From NCBI GenBank assembly GCA_964036315.1, contig OZ038492.1, forward strand, positions 41,126,595-41,190,594: a DNA stretch of 64,000 bases, read 5' to 3'. Source of the stretch: Acanthosepion esculentum (taxonomy: Eukaryota > Mollusca > Cephalopoda > Sepiida > Sepiidae). A model generated the notes under the pieces. The model was given only the letters and a program-made list of their open reading frames with translations, did no database searches and had not been told where the DNA came from. Position numbers and translations under genes: made by a program. This document shows, in pieces, positions 10,987 through 22,327 of the stretch. Numbering within the stretch: position 1 is the stretch's first letter; each line of letters begins with the position of its first letter.

Positions 10987-12130
10987 GAAAATATATATGT
11001 ACGCGGCCCCACAAAAAATAAAATAAAATAAAGAAAAACAAAATCTCTGTCTTGTGGAGCTATTTATAATGGTGATATTATGCATAAGCGAATGGATTCC
11101 TTTCGAGACAGTCATATTTTTACATTTAAGAAATGGTGACCGGGAACGAAAAAATTTACACTTTTGGGAAATTTTATGCTTCGTGCTATATTCAAGTTTT
11201 TCTATAAATAACAATGACAGAATAAAATATTCTTTTAAAAGCTTTACATTCTCCAAATTCATATCTTTATTTCTGGGAGTGGGGTATTCCCAAATACACG
11301 CCCCTTGCATGAAAAAAAATACTTTTGGCACTCACTTTTACAAATTGGAGATGACAACCAAGGAGGGTTCTGGAAAAGTAAATCCCTCTTTCGAAAATAA
11401 ACGTCACGAAACTGACTTCCAAGAAAAGTGCAGCAGAGTACTAAGAAACAAAGCTTGAAAATGAAGTGAAACGAAACACCCTTGTCATGCCCAAGTGCAA
11501 TCAGAAAAGTGAAAGTGAAAGTGAAAATAGGCCGTGGCCTTTGTATTTTTCTTTCAGTTCTTTTGGCTCCGCCCATTTACAGGTGATTATTACTGTCGTT
11601 TTCAGGTGCCGTGCACTCTAAATATGCAGCAGTATTGACCTATTAACACAAAACCAGCAACGGGGCTGTGGGGAGAGTGAAAGAACTGGGAATGAAGGAA
11701 GGGAGACATTCTTGGAATTGCTTCTTTAAATTCCTTAAGAACATCAAAGCAAGCCCACAAGCCCACACGCACAGCTAGACAGCTAGAGAATACATGCGTA
11801 AGAATTTACACATACAAGCATGAAGAATGACTTTCATAGGGCGACAGTAAAAATGACAGTCTTAGAATCCAATGCGATTTCTGGCCCCGCTGAATATCCT
11901 AGGTTAGAATAAAGATAAAATTTCATAGTGGAATGCGCAGCAAACTAAGCAAAGTAATCATTCAAAATAAAATTTATATATTAGTGTAATAATTGTTCGA
12001 TTTAGAGAATGTGCAATGTATTTGCATACGCAATTTAATAAAACACTGTAAAATCTGGTATCCGAAAAAAATAATTATAGATTTAAAAAAAATATCCTTT
12101 ATTAATTACAAGCTTATAAAAATTCGGCAG
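10987..12130. other. No gene recognised
   Basis: The longest open frame is 134 codons on the plus strand (11054-11458), overlapped by 117- and 105-codon minus-strand frames. None shows a recognisable domain, and the mutual overlap suggests chance openness. GTGAAA repeats occur at 11508-11525. Confidence 0.4.
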
Positions 12131-12140
12131 AAAGTATTTT

Positions 12141-12430
12141 TTAAAAATCATATACCCCCACGTAACTCAGTGAAGTCACTACGACATAAACAGTTAATGA
12201 GTGTGGAAAACAAGAAAAAAAAATGAGAGAAACATTAGGGAGTGAGAAGAATAGTAGACTAATCAAGATAGCAATTAAAATTGCATTTACATTTTTGAAG
12301 ATCAAAGTTGACTGGAAAGCATAGAGCCGGATGAGAGTTCCACAAACGAGAAGTGCGAGAAAATAAACTGTTAGCATAGAACTAACTATGAATTTATGAG
12401 AAATTGCAGTCAATCTAGTACTGCGCTTAA
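12141..12430 (-). pseudogene. LINE-J 3'-end relic
   Basis: The 90-codon minus-strand frame aligns over its whole length with that of the LINE-J tail at 19087-19398: LLVCGTLIRLYAFQSTLI here against the LACRTPFRFHVFQSTLI segment there. Only the 3' part of the element is present. A separate piece of the same family lies at 13070-13240 with unrelated sequence between, so the copy may be split by an insertion. Confidence 0.6.
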
Positions 12431-13060
12431 ATTCTAGTTACCATAGTAAAGGTACCATAGTGAATGTTACCAACATCAATTGGTTAATATAACATATATG
12501 TTGGAAACACCGACTTTGATAATAAAATCTGACTCATATGTTTATTTGTTGAATAAGTCCTACTTTCAACTTTTTAAAGCAGTAGAATAATTTACAAAGG
12601 ACATTTTATAATAAAATAATGTCTAATTTTGGTATATGTTGTGTAGCTATAACCATTACAGTGAATCCAAATATTGATGCATTGATGTAATTAAGCTTAC
12701 CTTCAAACATTTACTATCATAAACTCATTTTCACAGCATTGTTACAATAAATTGATGTCTAAGGAATGTTTGTATAACCTTTTAGTATTTGTATGAAGTA
12801 TAGGTACCATAGCGAAAAGTAATATTTATTCTGCTATCTACAGAAATGTGGCACAAAGCCAAAATGGAGAATAGGGAAAAGGACGGTCTTCATCTGTCTT
12901 AACATTAAACTTAGCTAGCTACAAACATTGACCGAAACATACAACAATATTCCTTACACCAAAACAACGAATTCTTCCCTACATTTCTTACTACATTCAC
13001 CATAATACCTCGATGTCTCCATGAAATTCCTAACTAGTCCTCTTATATAAAATTCATTGT
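12431..13060. other. Unassigned sequence between two LINE-J pieces
   Basis: No coding motif is seen. GGTACCATAG occurs at about 12450 and TAGGTACCATAGCG at about 12802, marking a short direct repeat near both ends, which might bound an insertion. Confidence 0.35.
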
Positions 13061-13069
13061 CTGTGGTGG

Positions 13070-13240
13070 TGGTGAGAAGAATAAAACAATCATAGCGAAG
13101 ATTTCATCCGAGCAATTACCATGAAAGTATTTATAGAAAAGGCACAGGGAAGCTATATTATGACGGTAGGAAAGTAACTTATGCCAGGTCAGGACCTATA
13201 ATATTGCTGATACTTCTTTGGATTTTATCAAGAATAAATA
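13070..13240 (-). pseudogene. LINE-J internal relic
   Basis: The plus strand has GAGCAATTACC then GAAAGTATTTATAGAAAAGG, followed by a decayed GGACCTATAATATTG...TTTGGATTTTATCAAGAA block. The same order of blocks occurs at 19470-19620 and 37460-37600, where it encodes the FYKYFHGNCSEELL and KIQRRI segments of LINE-J. It abuts the PLE relic at 13242. Confidence 0.6.
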
Positions 13241-13241
13241 A

Positions 13242-13813
13242 AGTTATAGCTGTACTGATAACCTGGAAAAAATTATTAAGAAACATAATGCTAATATCTT
13301 AAATAAACACTTATACCAGAATAAAAAAAAATTAGACAATGGAAAAATAAAAACAACAACTGATGAGGGTAAACAAAAATTATGTAATTGTAGAAACCCT
13401 CAAAACTGTCCTCTACAAAATAAATGTTGCACGGAATCATTAGTATACCAATGCAATATATCCTCTATTGAAAATCCTTAAAACATAAATATATATATAG
13501 GTTGCACTAGCCATGAGTTCAAAAAAGGTTCAACCAACATCAAAGTTCGTTTAGGATAAATAAATATAAAAATCAACGATCTATCTCGAAGTACTTCTGG
13601 CACCTAAAAGAATCCAATAAAACACCTACAGTAAAATGGAAGTTAATAAGGAAAGCTAGAATATGTAGGTCATTAAATGACCCATGTCCTTTATGCATAC
13701 ATGAAAAACTATATATTACTAAATTTATAAAAAATAAAAATTTACTGAATCAGAGAAATGAAATAGCTATTTTGTGCCGTCATTGTCAAAATTTTTCTTT
13801 AAATAATATTTAA
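13242..13813 (+). pseudogene. Penelope-like element C-terminus (GIY-YIG type)
   Basis: From 13242 the frame reads SYSCTDNLEKIIKKHN, then after a Lys-rich linker KLCNCRNPQNCPLQNKC, the cysteine motif CxCR..xCPLxxxC that precedes the GIY-YIG endonuclease in Penelope-like elements. It then reads LVYQCNISSIEN, a stop, and INIYIGCTSHEFKKG, a decayed GIY-YIG core. In a shifted frame come RICRSLNDPCPLCIHEKLY and CRHCQNFSLNNI, the terminal Cys/His motif, with a stop at 13811-13813. Several stops make it a pseudogene. The reverse transcriptase is missing. Its 5' edge joins a LINE-J fragment in the opposite orientation. Confidence 0.8.
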
Positions 13814-14460
13814 AAATTAAATTATTAAAAAAAAAAATTGACCTGCTAATATACATACTCATATTTGATGTGAATAAATAATTTTAAATACTGTAAGTAA
13901 TTCTATTACATTTACTTGTTTTATAAAAACATATAGCCGATTAAATTTAAAAGTAGAAATTTAAAAAAAAATTGGTTTTAAAATTGTAATTAAATAAAAC
14001 GGATTCTAAACTAAACATCTTTTAAAATTGTAATTAAATTAAACGTACTCTAATCTTAACACCTCTCTCAAAGCAATTCAAACACTTAAAAGAATCCAAT
14101 AGAACACCTAAAGTTAAATGAAATTAATATAAGTTAGAATATGTAGGGCATTAAATGACCCATGTCCTTTGTAGATACATGAGAAAAATTTATATTACTA
14201 AATTTATAAAAAATAAAAGTTTACTGAATTAGTGAAATAATTTAACTATATTTGCCGTCATTGTCATAAAGTTTACTTTAAAAAAAAATATATATATATA
14301 TATAACCTGGTAATATACATACTTATACTCGATAAGAAAAAATAATTTTACATAGGGTAAGTAATTCTAATACATTTACTTGGTTTTAAAAAGAAATATA
14401 GTATATTAAATATTAAAAATTAAATTTTTTTAGAAATGTAGTTAAAACATATTCTAGCCT
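13600..14460 (+). repeat. Tandem duplication of the PLE C-terminal region, period about 478 bp
   Basis: The block containing TTAAATGACCCATGTCCTTT at 13673 recurs at 14151 with the same downstream order (TTACTAAATTTATAAAAAAT, CCGTCATTGTCA, TACATTTACTTG). The second copy is more decayed and contains a (TA)n stretch at about 14287-14302. AT-rich spacers separate the two. Confidence 0.75.
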
Positions 14461-14914
14461 AAACAGCCCCCCAAAATCTTTAAGTATACAAATAGAAAAA
14501 ATACCGTAAGAATTTTTGCCGTTAAAAATAAATTTTTTATAAAAAAAACAGACGACATGCATTTAGCGGATGTCAGAATTTGTTGAAAAATACATCCCTA
14601 CCCATCGCTAAACATAACCCCGCTCTCGAATGTAACTACTAACTGATACAACGAAAATTAAAAAATTTAACACGCTACCACCCCTTGTCTAGATGAATGG
14701 ATTTCTCGGTATCCTTGGAAACACTCAATTATGAATCTTTGCGGTGCCTTTAAAACTGTAAATTTAAAAAAATAAGTTACTCCAAAATTCTCTTGACGAT
14801 GAAATGGAACTAATGTCTTTAATTTAATAACAAAATTAAATTCGAAGGTTTTAGCTTCCATTTTTGAAACATGGTTATCACTGTGTAGCGAAAAAATATT
14901 TTAAATCAATCAAT

Positions 14915-14920
<6 letters not shown>
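14460..14920. repeat. Probable PLE tail with dispersed TTTTAGCTTC block
   Basis: GGTTTTAGCTTCCATTTTTG and ACATGGTTATCACTGTGTAGCG at 14850-14890 have a reverse-complement relative at 55945-55990. No protein was recognised. The segment ends in a long (TA)n tract, consistent with the 3' tail of the PLE relic. Confidence 0.4.

Positions 14921-14977
<57 letters not shown>
14921..14977. repeat. (TA)n microsatellite
   Basis: About 28 TA units following the PLE-like tail. Confidence 0.95.
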
Positions 14978-14979
<2 letters not shown>

Positions 14980-15057
14980 CACATTGAATGCTGTTGTTAA
15001 TAAAATAATAAAATAGTACTTGATGCAGAATAACAGAGCTGTAGATTATATAGAAAT

Positions 15058-15181
15058 AATAAATATACATTTTGTCTATTTTTTTCTTTTTCAACAACGG
15101 GATGTCTGTCATTGATGTCTTTAAAGATACGGTTCTTTTGGATGTTGAAATCCCATAAAATCTTGACTTGGTCGACTATTA
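15058..15181 (-). pseudogene. Retroelement C-terminal domain fragment (WDFNIQ type)
   Basis: The minus-strand translation from 15180 reads VDQVKILWDFNIQKNRIF and then DINDRHPVVEKEKNR. The pattern WDxxIxTxxxIxxxRPDIVVxEK is familiar from the C-terminal region of a group of non-LTR retrotransposon polyproteins, where the RPDIVV residues belong to a nuclease-like fold. Here RPD is replaced by RHP, so the presumed catalytic Asp is lost. The frame decays into AT-rich sequence downstream. Confidence 0.55.
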
Positions 15182-15448
15182 GTATTTTTTCATTATTAAT
15201 ATTATTTTTATGTAATGTATTTTCTTACGTTTAATATTCTGTTTTTTTTTTATTGCTACCTTGTCTAAGAATACTTTCAATTTTCTTTCTGAATATGTCA
15301 TCAACACAGTATCGTCCTCGTCTGGATAAATGCTGATAGGTCCTCTAGTACGTAAGCGATTAAGAAATGTACCAAAAGGATACTCTGTTATAACAGTTTC
15401 TCTCTTCTTCACACTTGATCTATTTTTCACTCTTATCTTACAAGCCAA
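15179..15448 (-). CDS. Unrecognised 89-codon open frame
   Basis: The frame runs from ATG at 15448 to a stop at 15179 and contains EYPFGTFLNRLRTRGPI and DEDDTVLMTYSERKLKVFLD, with a composition that looks more protein-like than most frames here. The C-terminus becomes Lys/Ile-rich. It directly precedes the WDFNIQ fragment on the same strand, so it may be part of the same decayed retroelement. I do not recognise the family and no intron or promoter signals were identified. Confidence 0.25.
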   Translation of the reverse strand: MACKIRVKNRSSVKKRETVITEYPFGTFLNRLRTRGPISIYPDEDDTVLMTYSERKLKVFLDKVAIKKKQNIKRKKIHYIKIILIMKKY

Positions 15449-15812
15449 ATATTAAGCATTAATCTTTATATTCAACTCTTTCCCGCCTTGTTACAGATGA
15501 ATGCACCATTCTATGCACTGCGCCATCTTTTCGTTGCTAAATAAAAGTTTGTGCCGAGTAAGCACTTAAATACGAAGGTAAAGAATTTCTTTTTCGTTTC
15601 TTTTTTTAAATACCTGCCTATTGTGTCTGGACAGATTTACGCAGAGACATTGAGAATCAGCACTTTTCTTTTATGCAGCAAGCAAAACGCTGATAATTTT
15701 CTTGATGGTCTAAATTTTCTGAAGGAATCTACCCCCACCCTAATGAAAATAATACCAAAAATAGAGAAAGAGTGTCTGAATCTTTGTGATTTTTTGTGTA
15801 CGTGTGAAATAG

Positions 15813-15935
15813 AGTGTGTGTGAAGGAGAGAAAGAGGGAGAACAGAGAGGAAAAGAGCGAAAGAGAATGGAAGAGAGATAGAGAAAAATAAAGAGAAAGA
15901 TAGAGAGAGGAGAGTGAGAGAGATATCAGTGCCTG
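15813..15935. repeat. GA-rich low-complexity tract
   Basis: Repeating GAGAGA and GAAAGA motifs on the plus strand. The overlapping Ser/Leu-rich minus frame is an artefact. Confidence 0.8.
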
Positions 15936-16140
15936 GCCAGACATATACATTCCTAGAGATGCTTATTTCTTGTATATTTATTTAAGGAAATTTCTTTATT
16001 AACTTTTCTCTTCTTCATTAATCCTACTTTTATCATCATCATCATCCTTCCCTTCCTCCTCATCATCATCATCCTATCTTCTTCTATGTACCGTATTCCT
16101 TCAGAATTTTTTATATAAAGAACATACATAGATATTTAAT

Positions 16141-16480
16141 ACAAGATGCGACAGAAATGCCACCTTCACTTTAGAGGTTGACAAAAAGACCAAAGCAACT
16201 AAAAAAAAAAAAAAAATTAAAAATAATATTTTACTGTCTATAGTTTTTATTCATTTGGTTCTAAAAATGACATCCTCTAAATGGTGGCCTCTAGTCGCCA
16301 TAAACTGTTGTACAGGACTTCTTAAGTTTTCCATCAACCAGAAGTTCGAGTGCTTCGAAGTCTTTCGGATGGCTTTTTTTTAAGCGCTGAGCCTGTGATT
16401 CTGAAATTTTCAATATAGAAGTATCAATTTGCTTTCCTGAACAATATTATTCCGACTTAACATGAACTGAGTACGGAAAT
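16141..16480 (-). mobile_element. mariner-like transposon deletion derivative
   Basis: The end at 16141 starts ACAAGATGCGACAGAAATG and the adjacent CCACCTTCACTTTAGAGG resembles a DNA-transposon terminus. Reading inward on the minus strand from about 16480, the translation has TNEFVIATHRDFRTQFMLSR, an N-terminal DNA-binding-type segment. After about 60 residues it passes to MENLRSPVQQFMATRGHHLE, which matches a transposase C-terminus (xxVRxRxxxCxxxxGxHFE). The DDE catalytic centre between them is missing, so this is an internally deleted, non-autonomous copy. The second terminus was not found. Confidence 0.55.
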
Positions 16481-16779
16481 CTCTGTGTGTTGCAATTACA
16501 AATTCATTAGTCCTCATTAAAAAAAAATAATAAATGATGGAAATATTAAAAAAAATCTAAAGAAATCGGCTAGATTATAAACCCAAAACACTTTAAAAAG
16601 TATATATTTTTAATTTTTTTGAATTTAAAATTCTCAGCGTTTCTCGTTCGTGCGCATGTGTAGTCACATGAATATAAAAATAAACGATGGCGTCCTAAAG
16701 GACGAAACGTATCACGCAAAAACTTTTCCACTTTGTTATACTTCTTTCGCCGAAGTCATACACACAGGTACAAACGCAC

Positions 16780-16784
16780 ACACA

Positions 16785-16874
<90 letters not shown>

Positions 16875-16875
16875 A
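16780..16875. repeat. Compound (CT)n(CA)n(TA)n microsatellite
   Basis: About 16 CT, 20 CA and 7 TA units in succession. On its far side (about 16940-16970) the minus strand reads CTGATGAAGCCATAGAGG, another hammerhead-like half motif without the GAAA element. Confidence 0.9.
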
Positions 16876-17197
16876 TTATTGACATTTGGAGAAATATTCA
16901 TGAAAAATTGTTACGAAAATGATATCCGAAATGAATTCACCTCTATGGCTTCATCAGATGGATAACGAAAAATGTGTTGTCTGTGTACAGATTTGTGTGC
17001 GTTTAACATAATTAAATATTTTATTATTTTTCCCAAGCTGACGTTGCTCGAGACTAAAAAGATGGATAAAAGCAATTTCTTCCATTTATTTTCTATCCAT
17101 TCTTCCGGGCTTCCATCTCAAAAATCGGACACTTAAGACGGAGAATATAAATATCAAACGATATTTTTTTATAGTCACTCATTTTCTTTCTCTAGTA

Positions 17198-17198
<1 letters not shown>

Positions 17199-17279
<81 letters not shown>

Positions 17280-17334
17280 CTGTGTGCGTGTGTGTGTTGG
17301 TTTCCCTTAGATGAGAAGGACTTTACTTTCTGTA

Positions 17335-17412
<78 letters not shown>

Positions 17413-17413
17413 G

Positions 17414-17488
<75 letters not shown>
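17199..17488. repeat. Double (TA)n/(TG)n microsatellite cluster
   Basis: A (TA)n tract at 17199-17263 passes into (TG)n to 17297. After 40 bp of other sequence come (TA)n 17338-17400, (TATG)n to 17419, (TA)n to 17460 and (TG)n to 17488. Long open frames here encode only Tyr-Ile or Val-Cys runs. Confidence 0.95.
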
Positions 17489-17493
<5 letters not shown>

Positions 17494-17504
17494 CACGCTC
17501 GTAC

Positions 17505-17790
17505 CTGGGTGTTTCAACGGCAGTTTGTTGTTGGTCGCTCCCGAGCTCCACTGGTCTTTCACATTTTTTTTCAGAAGGAATTTCTCCATTCTGCCGCGAC
17601 TGTTTAAAATAATTTCATTACATCTGTTTATTAATTCATTCACGTTATCAATTCTTCGATTTACCGCTTCTCGACCAAAACATATATTGAAGCCTGTTCC
17701 GCAAATTTTATTCGTCTTTTCTGTTATATCCAGTTCTGTTCCTTCTGTTTTTCCTTCCATTTTTAGCTCCCATATGTGTTTTGGCAACAT
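17505..17790 (-). CDS. Unrecognised open frame reading into a microsatellite
   Basis: From ATG at 17790 about 95 codons have non-repetitive composition (for example [20 protein letters not shown] and [20 protein letters not shown]) before the frame enters (CA)n/(TA)n. It may be the C-terminal piece of a retroelement protein cut by the microsatellite. I do not recognise the family. Nothing next to it indicates a host gene. Confidence 0.2.
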
Positions 17791-17891
17791 GTGCTGATTT
17801 CGTTAAATTAATTCCCAGTTTCACCGATGGAAATCCTCCCCCTAGTTACATTTTTGTCACTTTCGCCTTAAATAACACATTTTTCTCCCTG

Positions 17892-17895
<4 letters not shown>

Positions 17896-17979
<84 letters not shown>
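17896..17979. repeat. (TA)n(TG)n microsatellite
   Basis: About 33 TA units then TATG and TG units. Confidence 0.95.
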
Positions 17980-19080
17980 GCTGAATTTAAGGGTAACCTT
18001 GAGAGACATTATATAGAAAACACATTATCATACACCGAATTACATTAGAGGTGTAAGGTATGTATAAGTTTTGTTCATTTGAATAAAATTTTCAACATCC
18101 AAAAGAACAGTATCTTAAAATACATTGTCAGTTATTATTAGTTTATGACTAGTACTTCTTTCAAAGGCCTTTTACTACATCTCTCGGATAATGATTCTAT
18201 GGTCGTTCAAATACTACAGCTAATATTAATGGTGTATATAAATAAAATTAGAAAAAGCCAATCTGTCTGGTGATGAAGAAGAGTAAAATATGGCTTTATC
18301 TTAAGGCAGTGCTTCTACAACTTTATCGGTAAAATTGGCTTACAGGGTTGCTGAATACGATTACATAAACGGCCATATAAACCCCCCACACACAGAAACA
18401 ATTATCCTTACATAAAAAATAATAAACGAATCAGATGCGCTCTAAAGATAAACAAGAAAACCCTTAACATATATTTTGCCTTTACAACCCTTACATTTAA
18501 CTTTCACTATAAAAAGTTCAGAACGCCTAACCGAATTATTAACAATAACACGAGACTCCAAAAATCCTCCTATGTAAAAATAATATTGATGACACATTCA
18601 CCACACTCTCTCGTAGGTTAACCTGTCGAAACCTAGTGCTATGCGTGCTCATATCCATCGTCAAATCACAAACAAAAAATATATATTATTAATTTGACAA
18701 GTATTGTTCCATATATAAATAAAGGGTGTTTTATTTTAAGAAGGATCAAAGTCAGCAGTAAATAAATCAGTGAAAATTGGTGAAAATTTATTTATTTCTC
18801 TAGTGGATCATGTTATTTAAGTCATGGCAATTATGTGTGAAAAATAATATCGCCTAAATGTCTACTAAATCTGAAAGAAAAAGAAAAAAAATCTTTAGAC
18901 GCTTAAAATTAATTCACATTTAAAATCGGTCCAAGGGACTGGAACGCCCTTTATATAAAACTATAGTAGATAATACCAAAATACTATATATCACTCAATG
19001 TAAATTTGTTATCAAGGTTGTCAATTAAGATTTAATATTCTTTATCTGTGTTAATTTGGATATGAAATTATACGAGTTTA
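17980..19080. other. No gene recognised
   Basis: AT-rich DNA with no clear motif or terminal repeat. Confidence 0.4.
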
Positions 19081-19099
19081 TTTTGTCTAAACTTCAAAA

Positions 19100-19780
19100 T
19101 CAAATAGAGACCCTTTTATAATTTTACTCGGTATCACCCCAGTCAAGGTAGTAAAGCCACTAAAACACAAGGGATTACAGGGTGGGGAAGAATCAGAAAC
19201 AGAAACAATAATGGTAAGCAGAATGAGAAGAGAGTAATCAGGAGGGCAGTAGATAGCAACCGACATTGCATTTAAATTTTTGCAGATTAAAGTTGACTGG
19301 AAAACATGGAACCGGAATGGAGTTCTACATGCCAGAATTGTGAGGGAAGAAATTGTTAGCATAGAATTTAAGGCTATATCTAGAAAGCTTAACTGCAAGT
19401 CGATGTGATCTCGATGCTTATCTACCGCTGCTCTTAAATTAAAAAAAATCTAGGTACCCTGGCGAAGAGGTCATCCGAGCAATTACCGTGAAAGTATTTA
19501 TAGAAAAGACACAGATAGGCAACCTTACAGCGGTGGCAAAGTGAATGGAGCCGTGCCGCCAGATCAGGACCAACAATATAGCTGATTCTTCATTGGATCT
19601 TATCGAGGTGATCCAAGTAATTAGCAGAGGCACCGGGTGGCAGAAATATTCTAGGAATGGACGAATGGTAGACTTGTAAATATGTAAGAGAGATTCTGGA
19701 TAGAAAAATTATCTCGCTTGACATAGTAAACCGAATTTGTTAGAACTGGTTTGAAAACGAAGAGAAAGCTATTTCGAGAG
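19100..19780 (-). pseudogene. LINE-J 3'-end relic
   Basis: On the minus strand the 103-codon frame contains FQSTLICKNLNAMSVAI, and the plus strand ends with CGGTATCACCCCAGTCAAGG, the LINE-J terminus seen at 37025. Blocks at 19470-19620 match the nucleotide order of the better copy at 37205-37810 (FYKYFHGNCSEELL and KIQRRI segments). Stops and frameshifts are frequent. The copy is 5'-truncated and has lost the RT catalytic region. Confidence 0.75.
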
Positions 19781-20164
19781 AGACAGAAACAATTTAATTT
19801 AATCATTAATTGATTCGTTTTCAACCCATTGCAGGCTATTTAAAGCCATGAAACATTTTTAGGTTGTAAGAGTCTTTTTGGGAGGTAATAATGGTTTAGT
19901 GATATAACTTTTACTAATTAACCCATAGCTAGGGGACAGAAGAGGTGAATTCATACTTTTTTCCCCAAAAGTAAGTGAATATAACAAACACGAGGGTAAT
20001 TGGAACTCGACTCTCCGATTAAAAATTCTGATACATTATCTCGCACATCCAAAATTTCAACACATGATATTCAACCTAGGTACTGGACAGGCTCGACATT
20101 GCTTAACTTCGGTGATCGCACGGGAACCGGTGTTTCAAGGTAATTGGCCGTAAGGCTTTTTAAT

Positions 20165-20507
20165 CATTTAATCTGAGCAAGGTGATAATGGCACTAAAAC
20201 ACAAGGGGTAATTGAGAAAGAGAATGGGAAGATTTTAGGGAGACGAAATGCACTACAAGAACAGGATTGAAGACTAGAGAAAATGGTGATTGACGTTGCA
20301 TTTAAGCATTTGAAGATTGCAATTTGCAGGGACGTACGAAGACCGTAAAAATGTATAGTATGCGAAAGGAATGAACGAAGACGAAGGCAATAATGACAGA
20401 CACAGGAAGATTAAAACAATGAAAGTTAGAAGATGAAGCAATAAGCGGATTGTTACCCAAAATACGAAATCTGTCATATCTGTTGGCAAAGCCAAACTAC
20501 GCTGCAT
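20165..20507 (-). pseudogene. LINE-J 3'-end relic
   Basis: GGCACTAAAACACAAGGGG at 20190 and GATTGACGTTGCATTTAAGC at 20287 match the LINE-J tail at 37045-37260. The 77-codon minus frame ends NLQMLKCNVNHHFL, corresponding to the NLQxFKCNVNRHL end of the LINE-J protein. Only the last few hundred bases are present. Confidence 0.7.
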
Positions 20508-20895
20508 ATTTATACATTAATACACCATTAATATGCAACAGGAAGTACGAATCTGTCCGACTGAAAGCAAATGTCAATTTTCTTGGCAAATGATCTGACA
20601 TTCAAGCTCTCTGAGATTTAGCACTAAAGATCATTTGGTCAAGCAAAGGCTGTTGATATTTTTCGCTTGTATCTTGGCTTATCTAAACGAAAACCTTATA
20701 CCAAATGATCGAGTCAAAATTTGAACAAAATTGGTTCTGGTTTTAAACACAACTAGTTTATTGACAGCATTAATTATCAAGATGATAATTATGATGACAT
20801 ATCTTTAATTAGTTTCATTAGAATAATGAAATTGACAATACTCGTAATGATAATGAGAATAAATTCAATACGAATTTTCCAAGATTTATTTTAAA

Positions 20896-20896
20896 C

Positions 20897-20943
<47 letters not shown>
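20896..20943. repeat. (AAT)n microsatellite
   Basis: About 15 AAT units. Confidence 0.95.
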
Positions 20944-20945
<2 letters not shown>

Positions 20946-21325
20946 TTGTTATTGACATGGTAATCCCTGAAAATTGTAATGTATCTTGAAAATCTTCAAG
21001 ATATAATCAAAATACAAAAATCTTGAAGTGGAAATCTAAAAAATGTAGCACATGAGGACATCAATAATTCCAGTCATAGATGGAGCCTTCGGATTAGTTG
21101 GAAAAAGTTCTGATAGACTCATTGAAACGATTCCTAGTAGCCCATGCTTTAAAGAAATACAAAAAATTGTACTCACACATCACGAAGAGCTCTAGCTATG
21201 TAAAATGTGTTTGATCTTTTTTTTTTAACAAAAATGATCAATTGAAAATATCATGACGCCATTTCTGACTTCAGGTTTCTGGTTGGGACCCCGAAGGAAA
21301 TGTCTATACAAAACAAATCAAAGGA

Positions 21326-21374
<49 letters not shown>
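21326..21374. repeat. (AAT)n microsatellite
   Basis: About 16 AAT units, a second tract of the same type 430 bp downstream of the first. Confidence 0.95.
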
Positions 21375-21421
21375 GTGCATATAAATATATGATATATTGT
21401 TTCTTGTGCAGTCTAGCATTT

Positions 21422-21451
21422 CACTATTTCAGCACACGCGCTGAAATAGTG
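21422..21451. repeat. Perfect 12-bp hairpin
   Basis: CACTATTTCAGC at 21422-21433 pairs with GCTGAAATAGTG at 21440-21451 across a 6-base loop. No family is recognised. Confidence 0.8.
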
Positions 21452-21649
21452 ACTTGTTTGCAACTCGTGCCAACGGTCAGTACTTAAACCCTATTAAAAA
21501 ATAGCCTTTGAATGTAGTTTTTCAAATGTTAATCGTTTAATGGTATGAAACAACCGCCATAACTGCATTTCTCACTCCAACATCCATGATTGGGAGTTGT
21601 GCCATACGAGGCTAATTTTAGCAAACATATTTCGTATGGGAAGACAGAT

Positions 21650-22327
21650 AGAGATTAACAAACAAAAGGTAACTTCTTCGTAGAAAGAAGGCAGAATTAA
21701 GCAGTTAAGAAAGAGAAGATGAAAGGCGAATCGCAGCAAATAAAATAAAAGAAATGAGAAAAAAGAATAAAAAAAGAGAAAATATCGTGACAGAGAGATG
21801 AAGAAAAAACGGTTGGAAAATTCAAAGAAATGAGAGAAAAATGTATTTAAAAGAAAGATTAGGTAAGATAAAGACCCCGAAAGGATAAGGAAGAAAAAAG
21901 TTGAAAAGACCCGAAAGATAAGTAAATGAAAAAAAAGTAAAGTAAGAAAGAAAAGATGGTGAAAATAGTGTGAAGATAAAGAAAACAGATGAAAGAAAAA
22001 GTATTAAAAACAGGAATGAAGATAATTAAAACAGGAAGTAGAAAAAAGACGATAAAAAAGAGGGAAGAAAAAAGAATGAACGAAAATCTATGAAACCGAA
22101 AGCAACAAAAGAAAGACGTTAAAAAGAAGAAAAAGAGGAGAAACGAAAATAATTTTAAAAAAGTAGAAAAAAGACAACAAAAAAAGTACTAAAATAGAAA
22201 TAAACGTGTAACAAAAAGAATTAAAAAAGTAAAGAAAAGACGGCGAAAAAAAGAAAAAAGAAAGTAAAAAAAAAACAGAGAAAGTAAGAAAGAAAAGACG
22301 ATAAAAGAGAGAGAAGAAAAAACGGTG
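21650..22327 (+). repeat. Polypurine (A/G-rich) tract, part 1
   Basis: The plus strand is dominated by GAAA, AAAG and AAGA motifs for about 680 bp with few pyrimidines. It is the first half of a strand-asymmetric domain that resumes at 22716. Not coding. Confidence 0.85.

Noticed and set aside
11054..11458. 134-codon plus-strand frame as a host gene
   Set aside because: No recognisable domain, overlapped by similar-sized minus frames, and no splice or promoter context. Transcript data would be needed to revive it.
16680..16715. Hammerhead at GATGGCGTCCTAAAGGACGAAAC
   Set aside because: Stem II (GTCC/GGAC) and GAAAC are present, but the CTGATGA core is degraded to CGATGGC and no stem I was found.
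17192..17551. Tyr-Ile and His-Thr repeat frames on both strands
   Set aside because: Translations of (TA)n, (TG)n and (CA)n microsatellites.
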